Of a stretch of DNA of 46,252 nucleotides, positions 43,285-46,252 are shown in pieces. Every line of letters begins with the position of its first letter. Position 1 is the first letter of the stretch. The stretch is taken from the NCBI RefSeq assembly GCF_003337425.1, contig NZ_QPJU01000013.1, positions 1 to 46,252 of the forward strand, given 5' to 3'. Position numbers and translations under genes: made by a program. A model generated the notes under the pieces. That model was not told where the DNA came from and did not search any database. It saw only the letters and a program-made list of their open reading frames with translations. Source of the DNA: Extensimonas vulgaris. GTDB lineage: Bacteria > Pseudomonadota > Gammaproteobacteria > Burkholderiales > Burkholderiaceae_C.

Positions 43285-43758
43285 ATGCCACGTCGTCGCG
43301 AAGTCCCTAAACGTGAAATCCTGCCGGATCCCAAATTCGGCAATGTAGAGTTGTCCAAATTCATGAACGTGATCATGGAAGGTGGCAAGAAAGCCGTTGC
43401 AGAGCGCATCATATATGGCGCCCTGGAACTGATCGAGAAGAAAAATCCCGGCAAGGATCCGCTGGAAATCTTCACCACAGCCATCAACAACGTGAAACCC
43501 CTCGTTGAAGTCAAGTCTCGCCGTGTGGGTGGTGCGAACTATCAAGTGCCCGTGGAGGTGCGTCCTGTCCGGCGTCTGGCGCTTTCCATGCGCTGGATCA
43601 AGGAGGCGGCCCGCAAGCGCGGCGAAAAGTCCATGGCCCAGCGTTTGGCCAACGAATTGCTCGAGGCCACGGAAGGTCGGGGCGGTGCCATGAAAAAGCG
43701 CGATGAAGTGCACCGCATGGCCGAGGCCAACAAGGCTTTCAGCCACTTCCGTTTCTAA
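43285..43758 (+). CDS. rpsG: 30S ribosomal protein S7
   Basis: 157 residues, complete. It binds the 3' domain of 16S rRNA and nucleates head assembly. [40 protein letters not shown] and [14 protein letters not shown] are family-typical. AAGAGG precedes the ATG. Confidence 0.98.
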   Translation: MPRRREVPKREILPDPKFGNVELSKFMNVIMEGGKKAVAERIIYGALELIEKKNPGKDPLEIFTTAINNVKPLVEVKSRRVGGANYQVPVEVRPVRRLALSMRWIKEAARKRGEKSMAQRLANELLEATEGRGGAMKKRDEVHRMAEANKAFSHFRF

Positions 43759-43782
43759 GCGCTTCATTCTTTTTGCCTACAC

Positions 43783-43815
43783 AGGCCGCCGGCGATTTGC
43801 CTGCGGCCTTGTGTT
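43783..43815 (+). terminator. Hairpin between rpsG and fusA (possible attenuator)
   Basis: AGGCCGC (43783-43789) pairs with GCGGCCT (43803-43809), followed by TGTGTT. A weak terminator-like structure in a 134-base gap. Confidence 0.4.
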
Positions 43816-43892
43816 GATTCTGGCTACTAAAAATTCACGGGCTGCCCTCTCAAGCGCCCACCCTCACGCACACGATCAACGAGGAACCTATC

Positions 43893-45995
43893 ATGGCTCG
43901 CAAGACCCCCATCGAGCGCTATCGCAACATCGGTATTTCTGCGCACATCGACGCCGGCAAGACCACCACCACCGAACGTATCCTGTATTACACCGGCGTC
44001 AATCACAAGATCGGCGAGGTGCATGACGGTGCTGCCACCATGGACTGGATGGAGCAAGAGCAGGAGCGCGGCATCACCATCACGTCCGCTGCCACCACCT
44101 GTTTCTGGCGCGGCATGGACATGTCGTATCCCGAGCACCGTTTCAACATCATCGACACCCCCGGCCACGTGGACTTCACCATCGAAGTGGAGCGCTCCAT
44201 GCGCGTGCTCGACGGCGCCTGCATGGTGTATTGCGCCGTGGGCGGCGTGCAGCCGCAGTCTGAAACCGTGTGGCGCCAGGCCAACAAGTACAAGGTGCCG
44301 CGCCTGGCCTTCGTCAACAAGATGGACCGCACGGGTGCCAATTTCTTCAAGGTCTATGACCAGATGAAGGTGCGCCTGAAGGCCAACCCCGTGCCCATCG
44401 TGATCCCGATCGGCGCCGAAGACAATTTCAAAGGCGTGGTCGATCTGCTCAAGATGAAGGCCATCATTTGGGACGAGGCCTCGCAGGGCATGAAATTCAC
44501 CTATGAGGACATTCCGGCCGATCTCGTGGACAGTGCCCAGGAGTGGCGCGAGAAGATGATCGAGGCTGCAGCCGAGGCGAACGAAGAGCTGATGAACAAG
44601 TACCTCGAGGAGGGCGACCTTTCCGAGGACGAAATCAAGCAAGGCTTGCGCATCCGTACGATCTCCACCGAAATCCAGCCCATGCTGTGCGGCACGGCCT
44701 TCAAGAACAAGGGCGTGCAGCGCATGCTGGACGCCGTGATCGATTTTCTGCCTTCGCCGGTGGATATTCCGCCCGTGTCGGGACTCGATGAAAACGACCA
44801 GCCGGCAACGCGCAAGGCCGACGATAACGAAAAATTCGCAGCACTGGCTTTCAAGCTGATGACCGATCCATTCGTGGGCCAGCTGACTTTCGTGCGTGTG
44901 TATTCGGGTGTGCTCAGCAAGGGAGATACCGTCTATAACCCCGTCAAGGGCAAAAAAGAGCGCATCGGCCGTATCGTGCAGATGCATGCGAACAATCGCC
45001 AGGAAATCGAAGAAATCCGTGCCGGCGACATTGCCGCCTGCGTGGGTTTGAAAGAAGTGACGACCGGCGAAACCCTGTGCGACCCGGATGCCATCATCAC
45101 GCTCGAGCGCATGGTCTTCCCCGAGCCCGTGATTTCCCAGGCCGTCGAGCCCAAAACCAAAGCCGACCAGGAAAAAATGGGCATCGCCCTGCAACGTTTG
45201 GCGGCCGAAGACCCGTCGTTCCGTGTGCGCACCGACGAAGAATCCGGCCAGACCATCATTTCGGGCATGGGCGAGCTGCACCTCGAAATTCTCGTCGACC
45301 GCATGAAGCGCGAGTTCGGCGTCGAGGCGAACGTCGGCAAGCCCCAGGTGGCGTACCGTGAAACCATCCGCAAGACCGTTTCCGACGTGGAAGGCAAGTT
45401 CGTGCGCCAGTCGGGCGGCAAGGGCCAGTATGGCCACGTGGTGTTCCGTGTGGAGCCCAACGAGGCCGGCAAGGGTTTCGAATTCCTCGATGAAATCAAG
45501 GGCGGCGTGGTGCCGCGTGAATACATCCCCGCTGTGCAAAAAGGGGTTGAAGAAGCTCTGCAGGCAGGCGTTTTGGCGGGTTACCCCGTGGTCGACGTCA
45601 AAGTCGCCCTGACTTTCGGCTCGTACCACGACGTGGACTCGTCCGAGCAGGCGTTCAAAATGGCCGCCATCTTCGGTTTCAAGGAAGCCTGCCGGCGCGC
45701 CAACCCCGTCATCCTCGAGCCCATGATGGCCGTGGAAGTCGAGACACCCGAAGAATACGCAGGCAACGTCATGGGCGATTTGTCCTCGCGGCGCGGCATG
45801 GTGCAGGGCATGGACGACATGCCTGGTGGCGGCAAGGTCATCAAGGCCGAAGTGCCGCTGTCGGAGATGTTCGGCTACTCCACCACGCTGCGCTCCATGT
45901 CGCAAGGCCGCGCCACCTACACGATGGAGTTCAAGCACTACGCCGAAGCACCGAAGAACGTCGCCGAAGCCATCATCGCGGCGAGGGCTAAATAA
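43893..45995 (+). CDS. fusA: Translation elongation factor G
   Basis: 700 residues, standard length. GTPase that drives ribosomal translocation. G1 [14 protein letters not shown], switch [23 protein letters not shown]4 NKMD, the domain III/V strings [20 protein letters not shown] and [12 protein letters not shown]. Third gene of the str operon; tuf follows after 166 bases. Confidence 0.98.
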   Translation: MARKTPIERYRNIGISAHIDAGKTTTTERILYYTGVNHKIGEVHDGAATMDWMEQEQERGITITSAATTCFWRGMDMSYPEHRFNIIDTPGHVDFTIEVERSMRVLDGACMVYCAVGGVQPQSETVWRQANKYKVPRLAFVNKMDRTGANFFKVYDQMKVRLKANPVPIVIPIGAEDNFKGVVDLLKMKAIIWDEASQGMKFTYEDIPADLVDSAQEWREKMIEAAAEANEELMNKYLEEGDLSEDEIKQGLRIRTISTEIQPMLCGTAFKNKGVQRMLDAVIDFLPSPVDIPPVSGLDENDQPATRKADDNEKFAALAFKLMTDPFVGQLTFVRVYSGVLSKGDTVYNPVKGKKERIGRIVQMHANNRQEIEEIRAGDIAACVGLKEVTTGETLCDPDAIITLERMVFPEPVISQAVEPKTKADQEKMGIALQRLAAEDPSFRVRTDEESGQTIISGMGELHLEILVDRMKREFGVEANVGKPQVAYRETIRKTVSDVEGKFVRQSGGKGQYGHVVFRVEPNEAGKGFEFLDEIKGGVVPREYIPAVQKGVEEALQAGVLAGYPVVDVKVALTFGSYHDVDSSEQAFKMAAIFGFKEACRRANPVILEPMMAVEVETPEEYAGNVMGDLSSRRGMVQGMDDMPGGGKVIKAEVPLSEMFGYSTTLRSMSQGRATYTMEFKHYAEAPKNVAEAIIAARAK

Positions 45996-46125
45996 CCCTT
46001 AGCGTGCCAGACCAAATTCGCGCAGCGATTTTGTCCTGGCACTCCTCTTGAATGACCCCCGGTCTGCGATCCGGTGCCGCCCTGTTCCCGTGCGGGGCGA
46101 TCCAGCAACTGGATGCAGACCTTAA

Positions 46126-46252
<127 letters not shown>

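Noticed and set aside
43827-45938. 703-residue open frame opposite fusA
   Set aside because: Antisense shadow of the highly conserved EF-G gene.

Overview
The window is GC-rich chromosomal DNA from a betaproteobacterium of the order Burkholderiales, most likely family Comamonadaceae. The evidence is the rpsL-rpsG-fusA-tuf order, the lptD-surA-rsmA cluster next to amgK, a topoisomerase III carrying a SWIB domain, and the dense small intergenic repeats. This placement is inferred from gene content; no database was searched.

Layout. (1) 378-5668: a biotin-dependent acyl-CoA carboxylase locus with a biotin carboxylase/carrier subunit and two divergently transcribed carboxyltransferase paralogs that share a 165-base control region with a palindromic operator. 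A glcD-type oxidase follows (5788-7320). (2) 7321-10710: an accessory patch of repeats with toxin-antitoxin (TA) modules (a broken toxin plus intact HTH antitoxin, MazEF, PIN/ribbon-helix-helix). (3) 10711-18313: a flagellar filament cluster, fliC1-fliD-fliS-fliT1-fliC2-fliT2, with sigma-28 promoters. (4) 18361-19153: a miniature element and a Phd/RelE-type TA pair. (5) 19240-28894: housekeeping genes: lptD-surA-rsmA (leftward), amgK and rsmE (rightward), and a leftward operon SET methyltransferase-birA-SPOR protein. (6) 29181-38421: topB-SWIB, a tyrosine phosphatase, an AidB-like dehydrogenase, a Spy/CpxP-like protein, rdgC, the PrlF-YhaV TA module and a SAM methyltransferase. (7) 38650-42181: an enoyl-CoA hydratase, an acyl-CoA synthetase and a flavodoxin-like protein. 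(8) 42638-46252: the start of the str operon.

Functional links: BirA would attach biotin to Lys626 of the carboxylase subunit. LptD (outer-membrane LPS translocon) and SurA (its chaperone) are co-transcribed. FliD, FliS and FliT serve the two flagellins. SurA's partner gene rsmA overlaps it by 4 bases.

The two observations I rate highest are: (a) the two carboxyltransferase paralogs are degenerate in opposite halves (one has lost the acyl-CoA-side oxyanion glycines, the other the biotin-side ones), which suggests an obligate heteromer with one composite active site; and (b) several well-defined non-autonomous miniature elements. These include a 161-bp element with 4-bp CTAG/CTGG duplications (three full copies) and a 176-bp element with TGA duplications (two full copies, one using the stop codon of the acyl-CoA synthetase gene as its target duplication).
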